From positions 1,302,001 to 1,366,000 of the forward strand of contig JAITYX010000103.1 in the NCBI GenBank assembly GCA_021018815.1: a DNA stretch of 64,000 nt. The letters are read 5' to 3'. Position numbers and translations under genes: made by a program. Of the stretch, positions 1 through 11,613 are shown piece by piece. The notes beneath the pieces are model-generated. The model saw only the letters and a program-made list of their open reading frames with translations, was not told the DNA's origin and did no database searches. Every line of letters starts with the position of its first letter. The first letter of the stretch is position 1. Source of the stretch: Talinum fruticosum (taxonomy: Eukaryota; Streptophyta; Magnoliopsida; Caryophyllales; Talinaceae).

Positions 1-283
1 ACCGACTGAACAACATTTAATACAAGTTTTACACTAAAAGAAATATTCACTGAAGCCATTTTAAAAATCAATTCCATAAAGTCTACATAAACTCAATCCA
101 TAACGTGTGACTCAAAATTGCCCATTAGGCACCCAAAAAGGACAAGAAATAAGAACAACTACTCTAATCAAACCATCCAAAGATAGAGGCTAACAACAAA
201 AGCCCAATCCCATTTTAACAAACTACACAACAAACCCATAAAATATTCGATAAAGAAAAATCAAAAAAATCAGATAAACAAAC

Positions 284-622
284 CTGACGAGGAATATTAT
301 CGGACCTAGGATCGCCGGGCAATTCTCGAACAAAGGAGTTATCCCAGTTGAGTTCTTCAAGCTTCAATTTAGTGCGATTACTATCGTGGGTCAGCTTCTG
401 ATTCTTGAAACCCTCACTGAGCTGCTCAACGGAGGAGCCCTGCTGAGAGTCCATTGGGGGAGGAGAGAGACTGGCGGAGAGGTTACGACTACGAGGGTAG
501 AAAAGGCGAGGGCTTTGAGGGGTTCTGAAGAAGGGGAGAGGGCGAAGGGCTGTGAGAGAATGGAGAGAGATGGGCGAACGTGAGAGGGAAGGAGAGTAGA
601 GAGAGAAATGGGACAGAAGCAT
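284..622 (-). CDS. SELO: Selenoprotein O-like protein (SelO family), first coding exon, partial
   Basis: First coding exon of a gene that continues beyond the left edge. Translation starts at 622 and gives 113 codons, ending in phase 0 at 284 with a good donor (CAG|GTTTG on the minus strand). The last ~30 residues contain LEELNWDNSFVRELPGDPR followed by SDNIPRQ, the hallmark N-terminal block of plant SelO (UPF0061) proteins. SelO is a pseudokinase-fold enzyme known to AMPylate proteins; this is family knowledge, as the catalytic part lies outside the window. The first ~55 residues are rich in Ser, Pro, Leu and Arg with few acidic residues, like an organelle-targeting peptide; a second Met (residue 56 or so, MDSQQGSS) could start a cytosolic form. 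The longer open frame up to 805 lacks any conserved block, so I chose the Met at 622. Confidence 0.85.
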
Positions 623-804
623 TTCAATCGGTCTTTGTTGACAAGGTGCCCCTATTCCCTTTAACTCGACGGGCCTTTCCGAAGCGAAAGTGTTGTGGGA
701 AATGGGAATATGGCAAGTTTGGAGAACGTTGTGCAGAGATATGGGCGGTTGTCGGTCAATATTGTATGTATTTTGGGTTTGGAAACTTTTGGAATGGCAT
801 GTCA

Positions 805-2279
805 CAATCCATCTCCCAATTGGGTGTCATTGTTTCACATTTGTTTCATTAGTTAGGAGATATTTAAAATAAATAATGAAAATATTTTAGCGTAAAATGT
901 GTTTAGGTACGATCTTTCTCTATTTGTGAAGTATAAATATGTTGCATTAAAATATTTTCAAGTCTAAAAAACAGTATCATTATCGGTAGTTTTGTTGTTA
1001 GGGTTGTATTTGTAATCCTTCAAATACATTATCTACTAATTTTAATTATTTAAAGAAAAGGCTACAATCTCTATGTGTGTGTGTATCTTCATATTATGTA
1101 TCTCGTGTGTAATAATTTTAGTTCATAAAAATTACAAAGTTTTTAATCTTATTTATGTAAAAAAAAATTAAATGATGAATGTAAGTAACACATTGATAAA
1201 GTTCTCTTATCATCGACAAAATAAAAAATAAAGCTTAAAGTGGAACGGGTTGGATTGAAAGAAGTTATAACAAGTTAAAATTGGAAGAAATAAAATTATT
1301 TATAAAGAAAATAGTACAAAAATAGATGGAATTGAAAGACCTTAATAATAGTTATAAGGAGTGGAAAATATAGTAAAGAATTAGTACTGATTGCAAAGAT
1401 GGTGAAAGAGTTATAATAAACTTGAATGATAAAATTCGTAAAATTAAGAATGGACGATGAATATACGTATCGGATTAGATGCTTTAACGTACAAGATAGA
1501 TATTTATTTGTATACTTTTCTCTATTGTTTCGAATTATTAAATAGCGTACGTACATAAATTAAAATGGGTAATTGAGTAATAACACCTTAGAATTAAATT
1601 TTAAAAAATAAAATAAAACATTCAACACAAAATGGAGACAATAATAACTTGTTTATGTCGAGTCAACAAAAATCCATTCAATAATAACTTGTTTATGTCG
1701 AGTCAACAAAAATCCATTCAACTTCATACATAATAATTATAGTATTTTTTTTAAACGGGGTTTCTCACGACAGTCTAATAGGCCACAACATGCCCAAGGT
1801 GAGAGGCATTGATACCAAACAAACCAAAACTAGTATAGTTCGTTCCATCAACTCCATAATTTCCTCACAAAATAAAAGAATTTGCTTATCGGAAAACTTA
1901 AACCTTAGTGGAGAACATAAAAGAAGAGTACAATTTTTTTATTATTACACTTAACATAAATACTCATGATTAATATTATGTATCACTTAACAAAATTCCA
2001 CATTAGTCAATAATACTATTCATCACATAACTTTCAAGACTTTCAATTAACTCTTATAAACATAATTTAATTTTATTTAACAAATATTTTGTCGTAATTT
2101 TTTAGCTCAGTAAATATTGTATCGTAAATTAATAATATACGCTATATCCTTTAATATTCCATAAATTAGTTTTCCTCCGTCTTTTTAAAAACCCTTTTTC
2201 TCCCTTGTTGTCACTTCTTTTGCCAAAAAAAAAAAAAGAAAAAAAAGACAGGTAGTTGTTATAGTTGGTAACATAACAG
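805..2279. other. AT-rich intergenic spacer between divergent SELO and EML genes
   Basis: No coding sequence supported. The two flanking genes point away from each other, so both promoters lie here. The right end (about 2220-2450) is A-rich with a poly-A run and GA-rich sequence, and becomes the EML 5' leader. A 40-bp perfect tandem duplication lies at 1641-1720. Confidence 0.6.
1641..1720. repeat. 40-bp perfect tandem duplication
   Basis: Two identical adjacent 40-bp copies, 1641-1680 and 1681-1720, both beginning ATAATAACTTG and ending AATCCATTCA. No coding context. A recent duplication or an assembly artefact are both possible. Confidence 0.9.
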
Positions 2280-2759
2280 TGGATCCAAGTTCCAACCCAA
2301 CGGTAAGGCAGAGCGGAGAAAAGAAAAGAATAGAAGGGGGAGAGAGAGAGAGAATAAGAAGAGAAAAACAACGTAGCGGAACTCAAAATTTTTATGAACT
2401 AAAAATTCGCAGACGAGTTAAAACTAAAAAAAAAAGAAAAAAAGAAAACATGTTTCAAGTCCGCGTCCCTTCTCAACCCCTCAACAGCGGCTTTTCTTTC
2501 TTTCTCTCTCCTCTCTCAACCCCAATTCCCATCGATTTCTCACTCCAAATCTCTGTTCCTTCTCTCAGTTCGCCCCTCCGAACCCAACCTCAGTCGCCGG
2601 AGATCCAATGTTCTTCGTCCCGACCCCAAATTGACGCTCTAATCGTCTCCAACGATCGGTTTCAGCTCGTTTTCTTGACCTAATTTGATCAGTTGGGTCT
2701 CTCGAGGATTCTTGATCGGAACTGCTGCCAGAGTGGTTTTCTGGTCCGATTGAACTGCT

Positions 2760-5700
2760 ATGGAGTACGATCTGTCCGATAGCAGCGGTGAGATACTTAA
2801 AGATCGGAACTTTTTTGAGGGTTTTGTTTTTTCTGTTTTTGCGTGTGCAAAATTTTCGAGATTCGTAGATTTTCTTTGAAAATTAGCTAGGGTTTCTGTT
2901 TGGATTCTTATTGAACTGTTACTTGATCTTTTGGTACGGAACTTCGTAGCTTGATTGGACCATAACTTGCGATTCGTGGTTATTCTTTTGTTCGTATTTG
3001 TGTTACTAGTTGAATTCCGAGTGAATTTGGTTGAGAACTCTTTCTCTCTCTTTTCCCCTGAAATGGGGAATTGAGAGTCAGTTTGTCACTTTGAAGTTGG
3101 GTTTAACTTCCCTAGCGTTTTGTATGTTTGTTTGTTAAATAAGCTCATTTTTACCCCATAAATTGTATTTTTGATTTTAGTTGTAGCTGCTGGCTTGCTG
3201 TTATGGATTTATCGTATTAGGGTTTTTCTAGTGCAATTTGTCGTCCTCAATTATTCTTTTTGATGTGGCTAAAACCCAATTTTGTTTAATGGTTGGAGTA
3301 CTTGTCTAAGCTCAGAAATAGCCAGGGATTGAACAAATTCCATTGTTAATTGACCGTTGATCACAATTGGCTCTTCTCATTTCCCTTCTCCAATGTATTT
3401 TCTCTTATTTGAAGCTGTGTTCCCGGTATATTCGGTGATCTCATAATTCATGAATGAGTAGTTTGGTTACTTTATTTGCGAAGCTGTTTTGGAATAATTT
3501 GGTGAAAATGCCATTATACTGATATATATGCTCTATGCTATCCCCCCCAAACAAAAGAAGTTATTGTTAGGTGGGCATTGGGCTTTACTATATTTCATAC
3601 ATTTCGTACTTATTTTCATCAAAATTAAGCATGGTTTTGATGAACTTCTTAGGTGCAACCATTGTGGCTTCACTTGCCTTTTGCACTCCTTGTGGTATTC
3701 TAGAAATTGTTTGAACCCCTTGAAAACCACTTTATTAATGCTATGGATGCTGACATGGATCAATAAAGAGGGTGAGAGTGGTATTGGATAGTCTGACAGT
3801 GATGGAGGGCATCCATTTCTCTCTTATCATGATTGGTGCTGTTAACACATCTTGTATTTCTTAATGAGGAAATGGATGCCATCAAACACCTTGTTTTATT
3901 ATTAGCTAAAAGATTGAGATGTGGAATTTTGAAATTGGTATTGTGTATGGGAGTCATTATGACATAACAAAATTGCTTATTTGGCTTATCCTAGACAGAA
4001 GGATCTTGTGGTGGTAACGTTAACCCTCCACCCACTTCCCCAAAAGAAAAAAATTCATAGATTACTTTGAAATACTTTTGCTTTTGTGTGGGGTGATTGA
4101 GAAGAGAATTTGGTCTTCACACACCACCGAGTTCAAGTTGAAGTCTTGGGTTTCCCTTGCCTTCCCTCCAATTCTTCATGTACAACTATTATGGGTGCTT
4201 CTCATTACCTATTTTTAGGAAATGGAGTTTTAATTGATAATGATTCATATGAAGCCTATGGGGTTTCCTTTTGTTGAAAATGAAAGAGCTTGGGTTTTAT
4301 ACTAATAACGAAAATTTTACAGGGTTCTCCTTGAACCATTTTTTTTTTTGATTATGTGGTTGCATTCTATCGAACTTCTTCTCCATGCCATATTTGTTTA
4401 TATTTGTAGAAAAGGAAAGAAGCAGGCGATGCTCTTCATTATGTAGATATTTGCATGATATTTGTATGACTCTCATGGGGAACAGTATCATTCCTTCATA
4501 ACATGTTGCTCTACTATTATTTGGGTTCATAAATAGGAAACATTAAATTAAATTGGATCTTGAAGGGATGATGGATACATCTAGATGTAAACGATTGCAT
4601 TATGTGTGGTTCTTGCAACTCGCAAGTTGGACTTTCTCCTTTATGCTTTATTTGGGAGTTTATATATAGGAGTTAATTTATAAGTATTAAGGGTGAGTAA
4701 GAGCAAGGAAGATTATTCATCTACCTTAGGTTAGTAAGAGTAAAAGTTGAAACAGGAGAATCTAGTTTAGTTCTTATTACACAAGTATAGGGGAATAAGA
4801 GGAGTAAGAGTAAATAAGGGTAAAGAGGGGTGAGAATTATTTTTTATACTCCTATAACATACGAATGGGAAGTAATTGTGTAAACTTGCCGTTACTCCTA
4901 TTGACTCCCCTCTCAAACAAGGCCTTAGTGGACTGCTCTCTCCTGGTTTCTCCTGTTAATCTTATACTTTTTGTTAATGACGATTCCTTTGCTATTTTAC
5001 CTTCTCCCTCCCACCCGGGGGGAACTGAAAATGTGTGCCTGGTGATGCTAATTCCGACATGTTGTCTCAGAGCCACTGACTGTTGTATTTGACTTGTCAT
5101 CCATGACTGATAAAATCCCTACACAATTACAAATCTTTGCTTTGGAAACCCAGTCTCAAGGAGACCATCATATGGGTATTACTTTAAGTTATTAATATGG
5201 TATAAGGAAGTTACTACTTTGGTGATATGGTCCCTGGATTATTAATCATGATTCACGACAATGTTGTACGAATAAGGGATATAGTGAAAACCTTGTTGGG
5301 ATGGTGGCAAGTGCTGTATTGAATAGTGAATACCATTCTTCTTGTTTAAGCGTAGTCCTGTGGTTATTTTTTTCACTGCAGTGAAAATCAAGACATGTTT
5401 TCAACATCATGCTGACTGCCAAATCCCTGCTCCTACTAGTCTGTCGATCCTTGTTTGAAATGCCATGTCATAATACGTATGCCTTTTACCTTTTCTTTTT
5501 TAAACCTAATTGCGAACGAGGTTATATGCCTACTAAACCCTTTGCTGTCAACATGGCTTTTTGCCAAGCGACTGGTTCTTACCTTTTAAAGGTTCTACTA
5601 TTCTATGTATATGTTACCTAATTCACTCGTTATCAACTTTCTTCTGAGTTGTGGTATAAATCTGACCAATACAATGTTGGAAATTGCTGCAGGAACGGAC

Positions 5701-8320
5701 GATGATCTTCCTCCACCTCATCAAAATCGATTTGCAAGAAATGCACGTGTAGCTGGGAATGGAAGATCTGCAGTGGCTGGTTCTGCTCCATATCCCAGGA
5801 TGCACAATGACATGGAAACTCAAATCCATCTTATTGAACAAGAAGCCTACTGCTCTGTCCTGCGTGCTTTTAAAGCTCAATCTGACGCTATAACTTGGGT
5901 ACTTGTCATTCAATTCTAACCATAAAAGGAAATCATAATCAGTTAGCTTAAGCAAATCATTTTTATTTCTGTAGGAAAAAGAGAGTTTAATAACAGAACT
6001 CAGGAAAGAGCTGAGGGTATCAGATGAGGAACATAGAGAACTTCTGTCGAGGGTCAATAACGATGACATGATTCGGAGAATAAGGTTTGCTACAAATTTT
6101 GTTTCCGTCCCTAATTCTATATGCCAAATGTATGAAGATGTCCCCTTTTCACAAGGAACACGTCTTAAATTTATTCAGGGAGTGGAGAAAGGCTAATGGG
6201 CTTCAACCTGGCGTGCTGAGTTCTTCTCAGCCTGTACATGAATCTGTACCTAGCCCTACTGTTTCAGCGTCACGCAAGAAACAGAAGACATCACAATCAG
6301 TGGCATCTTTATCTGTTGGCGCACCTTCTCCAGCGATGCATCCTTCTATGCAACCATCGTCATCAGCCTTAAAAGAGGCCCACCTCCAGGGGGAAGAGGC
6401 AAGAAGACAAAATCTGTAAGTTTAATCTTAAATTTATCATGCTTAAGTATTTGTTTCATTTGCAAACATGTATAACTGGTTCTTAATTTGGCAACTCAAC
6501 AAACCCCCATGTGGACATGTAGTTCAGTTTTTGATACGAGAATCTTTGGAGGATTTCAATGCATTATCACTTAGCTCTACTTCATACTGATTCTTTAAGT
6601 TGACTTATCTACGTTGATGTACCTAGTTTAAATGTAGAATTCTAAACTATGAACCACATAACTCTATTTAAAGTAACGTAGGTCTATTTAAAATAAACTA
6701 CCTTTGATATTGTTCCTACTCTTCTTCATGTTGGCGAGGTTTCCATGGCGACAAGGCTGTTTAGATTTGAAAATGTGTGGCTTGAGGTGGAAGGTTTCTG
6801 AGATCTTGTGAAAGCTTGGGGGATGAGTTTCATGCCTATGGCTTGCGGAGTTTCATCTTGGCCAAAAAATGGAATCTTCTTAAACTGAAACCGGAAGAAT
6901 GGAGTTTAGATGTCATAGGGTGCTTGGATAGCAAGATGACTAATTTGGTAATGAAGAGCTTTTGGACGCAAAGGAGTAGCAATTGCCCTTGTGCTGATAT
7001 AGTTGAAAGACTTGAACTGACGAGAGAGAGAGCTCTGTTTGGTTCGTTATTGGATTGACATCTTTTGTAGGCAAAGGGCCAAACAACACTGGATTCAGCA
7101 AGGTGACGGCAAGACCAACTTTTGCATTAGAGTGGAAGAAAATTCAATGCCATTCATAATATTAAAGTGGATGGTCAGGTTTCTAGTGAGGATTTGTTGG
7201 CGATAAGTGTAATTTTCATTTCTTCGAGAATCTTTTTCATGAAGACCAAATTTAAAGGCCCTTTTTATGTGGGATTTCTTACATTTCCATCAGTATTGAT
7301 GATGCCACTGATCTTGAAAAAGATTTCTCAGAGGAGGAAGATTGGAAGCCCATTGTTCGGGAAAGAAAAAGCTTTGGGCCATTAGTTGCTAAACTAATCC
7401 CACCCAAGTAGTTTCCGATAACCTCATTTATGTTCTTTTTTGGTTGACCTTTTTTCATTTCTTTCTACAATGATAATAATACTGTCCAATTCCATTTATA
7501 AATCAAACTTATGCACATGAAAATCTGGGAGTGTGTTGTCTAAATTATTCTTGATGATTTACTGCAATGTGTTGTCGTGCTATCTTCCTCATCCATATTA
7601 TGTCTTGTATCTGTTGTGTAGTCGATGCAGTACCCTTCTACACCCCTGCCTGGAAGGCCTCAGGTTGCCAGTCGTAGTACCTCTGGTGCCTTTGCTGCTA
7701 ATGATCCTGCTGAAGCTTCAAATTTTGATCCGTTGATTGGGAGAAAAGTGTGGACGAGATGGCCTGAAGATAACAATTTCTATGAGGCAGTAATCACCGA
7801 CTGTAAAGAGGTAGGACATGCTGACTGTGCTACCCCCCCAAGTCCAAAAAAACAAGAAAGAAGAAGAAGAAACCATCCTCCACCTCTCCCCTCTTCTTCC
7901 CAAGAAAAGGGAAAAAGCATGGGTATTATGGCTGCAAGATCAACTGACAAGTGATTGCTCTCTAATTGTTGTCAGGGCCGGCATGCTTTAGTCTATGACA
8001 TGCATACACCAAATGAAGCGTGGGAGTGGGTAGATCTTAAAGAGGTAAGCCATTTCAGAGGTCTTCTTATGCACTTTGTTGTATATTTCTTGGCTCATTT
8101 GGATTTTATATATGCACCATTAGACTTGATAAGAATTGTCTGTAGATGCTAATCAGTTATTAGGTTATATGTGAACAAAGCTGAAGCCCAGTCTCAGAAA
8201 TCTCAGATTCAAATCTAACTGTTATCAATTCCCCATCATGTATATGTGAAAGGCATCTGCTGAGTAGCTCACTGATGATAGTGTCCTCTGCACAGCTTTT
8301 GCTGATGCTGCTTACAATTT

Positions 8321-8372
<52 letters not shown>

Positions 8373-10951
8373 AGCGTGGATTGTCACTATCTATAATTCA
8401 TTGAGGCCTAATAAAGTAATAATGTTAACTTGGCCTAATTATAGCATGTCAGATTTTCCTCTTTGCTTTCTTGTGGGGCAGGATTTTTTCTGTTCATGTA
8501 TACTTCTTCAAATGCTTTGTAACCTCTGGTCGTAGAGAATTTCTTTCAATCATGTTTCTTATAGTCACAACTTAGGATCTGTTATCTATTTGTTTGAAAG
8601 GTACTTGTGACCAAGTTCAGACGGGCCATCAGGGAGAAACGAATTTTCCTGTTGGCAGGAATACCAAATTACTGGACATTCTTATAATTGATTATGTGAA
8701 TCATCTTGCTCTCAGTCTCATTTCTCTCATGCAACTGTCGGTGTTATCTCTGTATGATGTGGCCCGTGATTGGCTTATATAAGTCATGTTCTTGCATACT
8801 TGTGTCTCACGTACTCTGCTTCCTGGATGTTGTGTTTTCATCACGAGTTGGGGGCCTTTTTCCTCTTCACTTCTTATTGCTGCATAAAATGGACTTTCCT
8901 TGAAGGATCAGCATAGGAGATCTTTTGTGAATAAATTGCGATATGGCATATGCAATTCTGCATAGAAGAGAGACTAGGAATATTGGGAAAACTAAAATGT
9001 ATGATAAATTCTTTGTAAATATGTATGTTCATATTGACAAATGAGACCATATTGAACATGAATTTTTCCATAGAAAAACTTTTAATGTCATTGCATATCT
9101 CCTAGATGCAGGTCTGGTGCACTAAAAATATAATATATCATACTTAAAAGGCAACTTTCCCGAAAAATTATTTGTAATTCCGATGACAATTTGTTTCCCA
9201 ACCAATTACACTAATTTCCTATAAAAGTTTAGAAGATGTTTACCTGAAAAATTGATATCTAGTTAAAGTATTAATAAAGGGCTATTTATAGTCTAAAACA
9301 AGCTGACAAGATAAGCATCCTGGCTTTCTGATATAGCTAAAACACTTACTTCCTGATCCTAATATGACTAATATTTACTACCTAAAAAACCCCAAAATAA
9401 AATCCAAAAATTCAATAAAAAATACAATCAGAATGGTGAACCTTAATGAACGTACATCCTGTAATATGGCTTCATGTGTTTTCGGAAATTAGTGGCTGTA
9501 CATGCTAAATTTCAATTATATCCAGTCGAACTCAGAATTCCCAAGTTCTCATGTCACACCAATCAGTGTAGTTTCAGGTGTCTCTAATTGAGGTTAAGAT
9601 TTTAGATGCATGAGTGGAGAAATATTATTAAGCTAAAAGTTGCAAAAGAAGCTATTTTTAGGCCTTTGCTGGAGTCTTGACAACTTGACATATAGATCTG
9701 ATTTATTAGAGGTGCAGATCCAATTTGACATACTGGTGTAAGTTGCTACTAAATTAACATTGTTGCTAGAAACACTGTCTGTTGCGGAGCTGCATGTGAT
9801 TTATTTGGCATACTAAGTTTTCCATTCTTCATCAGATATCTCCACAAGACATTCGGTGGGAAGGTGAGGATCCTGGGATCAATAGAGGCAGTCGACCTGG
9901 ACAAGGCCGTGGGTTGAAGAAGTCTTCAGTCCGCGGTGGGGCTGTTAGTGGTGCTGGAAGAGGTCGTGGTACTTTGAAAGGTCAGCCTAAGAAGGACTTG
10001 CCCCAGAATGGTATTGGGAGAAAAGGGTCAGGAGATATTGAGTTGCTTCATACTGATACCCTAATAAAAGAGGTAACCTTGTGATGCGAATTTGCACAAA
10101 ACACATTTGTCGATGGATTTCATTTTGTTCTAAAGTTTTCAAAGTGTGGTTGACTAATGATGATGTTTTCCAGGTGGAGAAAGTATTTAGTGCTAATCAT
10201 CCTGACCCAGCAGAGGTTGAGAAAGCCAAGAAAGTATTGAAAGTAAGATCTGGGAACTTTGAACCGTCAGTTTACGACTTTTTTTATTGTAATACAACAG
10301 CTTGAATTAACACTTTTCTTGCAGGAGCACGAACAAGCATTGGTAGATGCCATTGCTAGGCTTGAAGAAGCATCTGATGGTGAAAGCGGTAATACTTAAC
10401 TGCCTTTGTGTTTGTACAAATTGGAAAGCACATTTGTCTTTGCTTTCTGGTCCCCTTCTGTTTGGTTTCTTCTACATCACCAAATGTAATCTATAATCTG
10501 TACAAAAACTCAGTCATATATCTTGCCGACGAGTGTTCAAGATATGCGGTCCTATTGCCGAGTTCTACACTTCTTTTGATATTGGACTTCCATAAGATTT
10601 ATTGTCATAATACCTCTTTCTGTCATTATTTGAAAATTTTTGTTTATCCAAAATTACCCACATATTGGCGGTACCAAATTTTTGTTTGCCTGAAGTGAAA
10701 TTTGCACATTGTAATGTTCCTCTTTGAACTTATTTCAACCAGAGGGGGAGATCATCACTTCTCCCAGGGGCACTCTATGGACCGACCAGGGTGGAGGAAG
10801 CAACAATATGATGAGATGGGTGAAGGTAGGCGAGTCGAAGGTCCAGACGGTGATAAAGGAACAATATGATGAGATGGGTGAAGGTAGGCGAGTCGAAGGT
10901 CCAGACGGTGATAAAGGCAGAGTTGCCCCGGAAAAGCAGCAAGCTGCATAA
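2760..10951 (+). CDS. EML: EMSY-LIKE protein (ENT domain + plant Tudor/Agenet-like), frame disrupted in two places
   Basis: Chromatin-associated EMSY-LIKE family, related to Arabidopsis EML proteins. Exons: 2760-2787, 5693-5898, 5975-6084, 6179-6415, 7622-7810, 7976-8044, 9836-10072, 10174-10242, 10325-10388 and 10745 (or 10743)-10951; all have GT-AG borders. Seen in order: an acidic N-terminus ([14 protein letters not shown]), an ENT domain ([20 protein letters not shown] to [11 protein letters not shown]), a Ser/Pro linker, a Tudor-like block ([19 protein letters not shown] to WEWVDLKE), [15 protein letters not shown], a Gly/Arg stretch, and a C-terminal helix ([12 protein letters not shown] to [17 protein letters not shown]). 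Two problems are present. Exon 4 ends one base out of frame: the conserved [15 protein letters not shown] is read only after a one-base shift near 6371-6374. In the last exon a 58-bp tandem duplication shifts the end. Alternatives are sequencing error or a decaying copy. Family assignment is very secure; integrity is uncertain. Confidence 0.9.
4644..4924. mobile_element. Tourist-like MITE in EML intron 1
   Basis: A 281-bp element flanked by TTA on both sides (4641-4643 and 4925-4927), the target duplication typical of PIF/Harbinger MITEs. The left end reads TGCTTTATTTGGGAG and the right end, reverse complemented, GGCCTTGTTTGAGAG, matching at 11 of 15 positions. The interior is AG/T-rich with no coding capacity. 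The family is assigned from the trinucleotide duplication and the end sequence only. Confidence 0.6.
6735..7400 (+). mobile_element. Degenerate LINE (non-LTR retrotransposon) fragment in EML intron 4
   Basis: Broken forward-strand reading frames translate to segments typical of the linker between endonuclease and reverse transcriptase of plant L1-type LINEs: [28 protein letters not shown], then [19 protein letters not shown] (compare the family motif R-Q-x-S-R-x-x-W-L-x-x-G-D-x-N-T-x-F-F), then a segment like [13 protein letters not shown]. Stops and frameshifts interrupt it. The catalytic RT motif is not present, and no poly-A tail or target duplication was identified, so only a fragment of the element is supported. 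Confidence 0.7.
8326..8371. repeat. (TA)n microsatellite in EML intron 6
   Basis: About 46 bp of uninterrupted TA dinucleotides inside the intron between the Tudor-like exons; no further function visible. Confidence 0.95.
10803..10917 (+). repeat. 58-bp tandem duplication in the last EML exon
   Basis: Copy 1 (10803-10860) and copy 2 (10861-10917) are identical over 57 bp, both starting ACAATATGATGAGATGGG. The unit is 58 bp, so it adds one base to the frame. In the native frame ([19 protein letters not shown]) copy 1 reads through and then meets TGA at 10867-10869; the ancestral tail ending EKQQAA follows copy 2. Confidence 0.95.
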
Positions 10952-11613
10952 TAGCCTGTTCAAATTATCAGATGTGGGATTTCCCGGATTGTACAATTTG
11001 CCAGTTAGAATAGGTGCTGGGTAGGTAGTGGGAGGTGTAGATTGTACTAGTATTCTCTCAGCTTTATGTATCTCAATCTGCGGCATAGAAAGCTTGTTCT
11101 TGTAAATTTATAACTGGCTGTTAACTTATAGGCTTGTTTGGTAGTCCAAGTCCAGATTGTGAACCAGAATTATTAATTTAAAAAGTAGATTTGCAAGTTT
11201 CTCCCAAGCATAAAAATGCACAAGTAAAGCTTTTGTCGTCGTTGTAAATATTACAAGTAGATCAGTTTCTGCTTTCTGCACCTCTTAAATATAAGGAATC
11301 TTCTGATACTTTAAACTGAAAAAAAATCCTGTAAGAAAGCACCCCAATTGCACTACATGAAAATTCCTCAACCCGTCCATCCCCTCCTTTGCTCAGTTTG
11401 GGTTCTCCTACAAAGTACATGAAATTGAATATCCATTTCAACTTGCATCTCTCTCTGTGCTCGTCAGAATGCCCTAGGGGTAAGATTAGCCTACATTTAA
11501 ATCTCTTTAGGCACCGTAAAAGGAGAATAAATACTAGGAGTTGTTTGTTGTTTTTTCTCTCCAGCATGTCCACCCACATGTACATAGTACTGTCCACCTT
11601 GTAAGAGACTTAA

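Noticed and set aside
2279..2683. 134-codon plus-strand open frame upstream of EML
   Set aside because: Lies in the purine- and pyrimidine-rich 5' leader, ends before the real ATG at 2760, and has no conserved content.
7533..7736. Alternative frame over EML exon 5
   Set aside because: It would be entered only if the exon 4 frameshift is real and it then stops; the family sequence is in the other frame.
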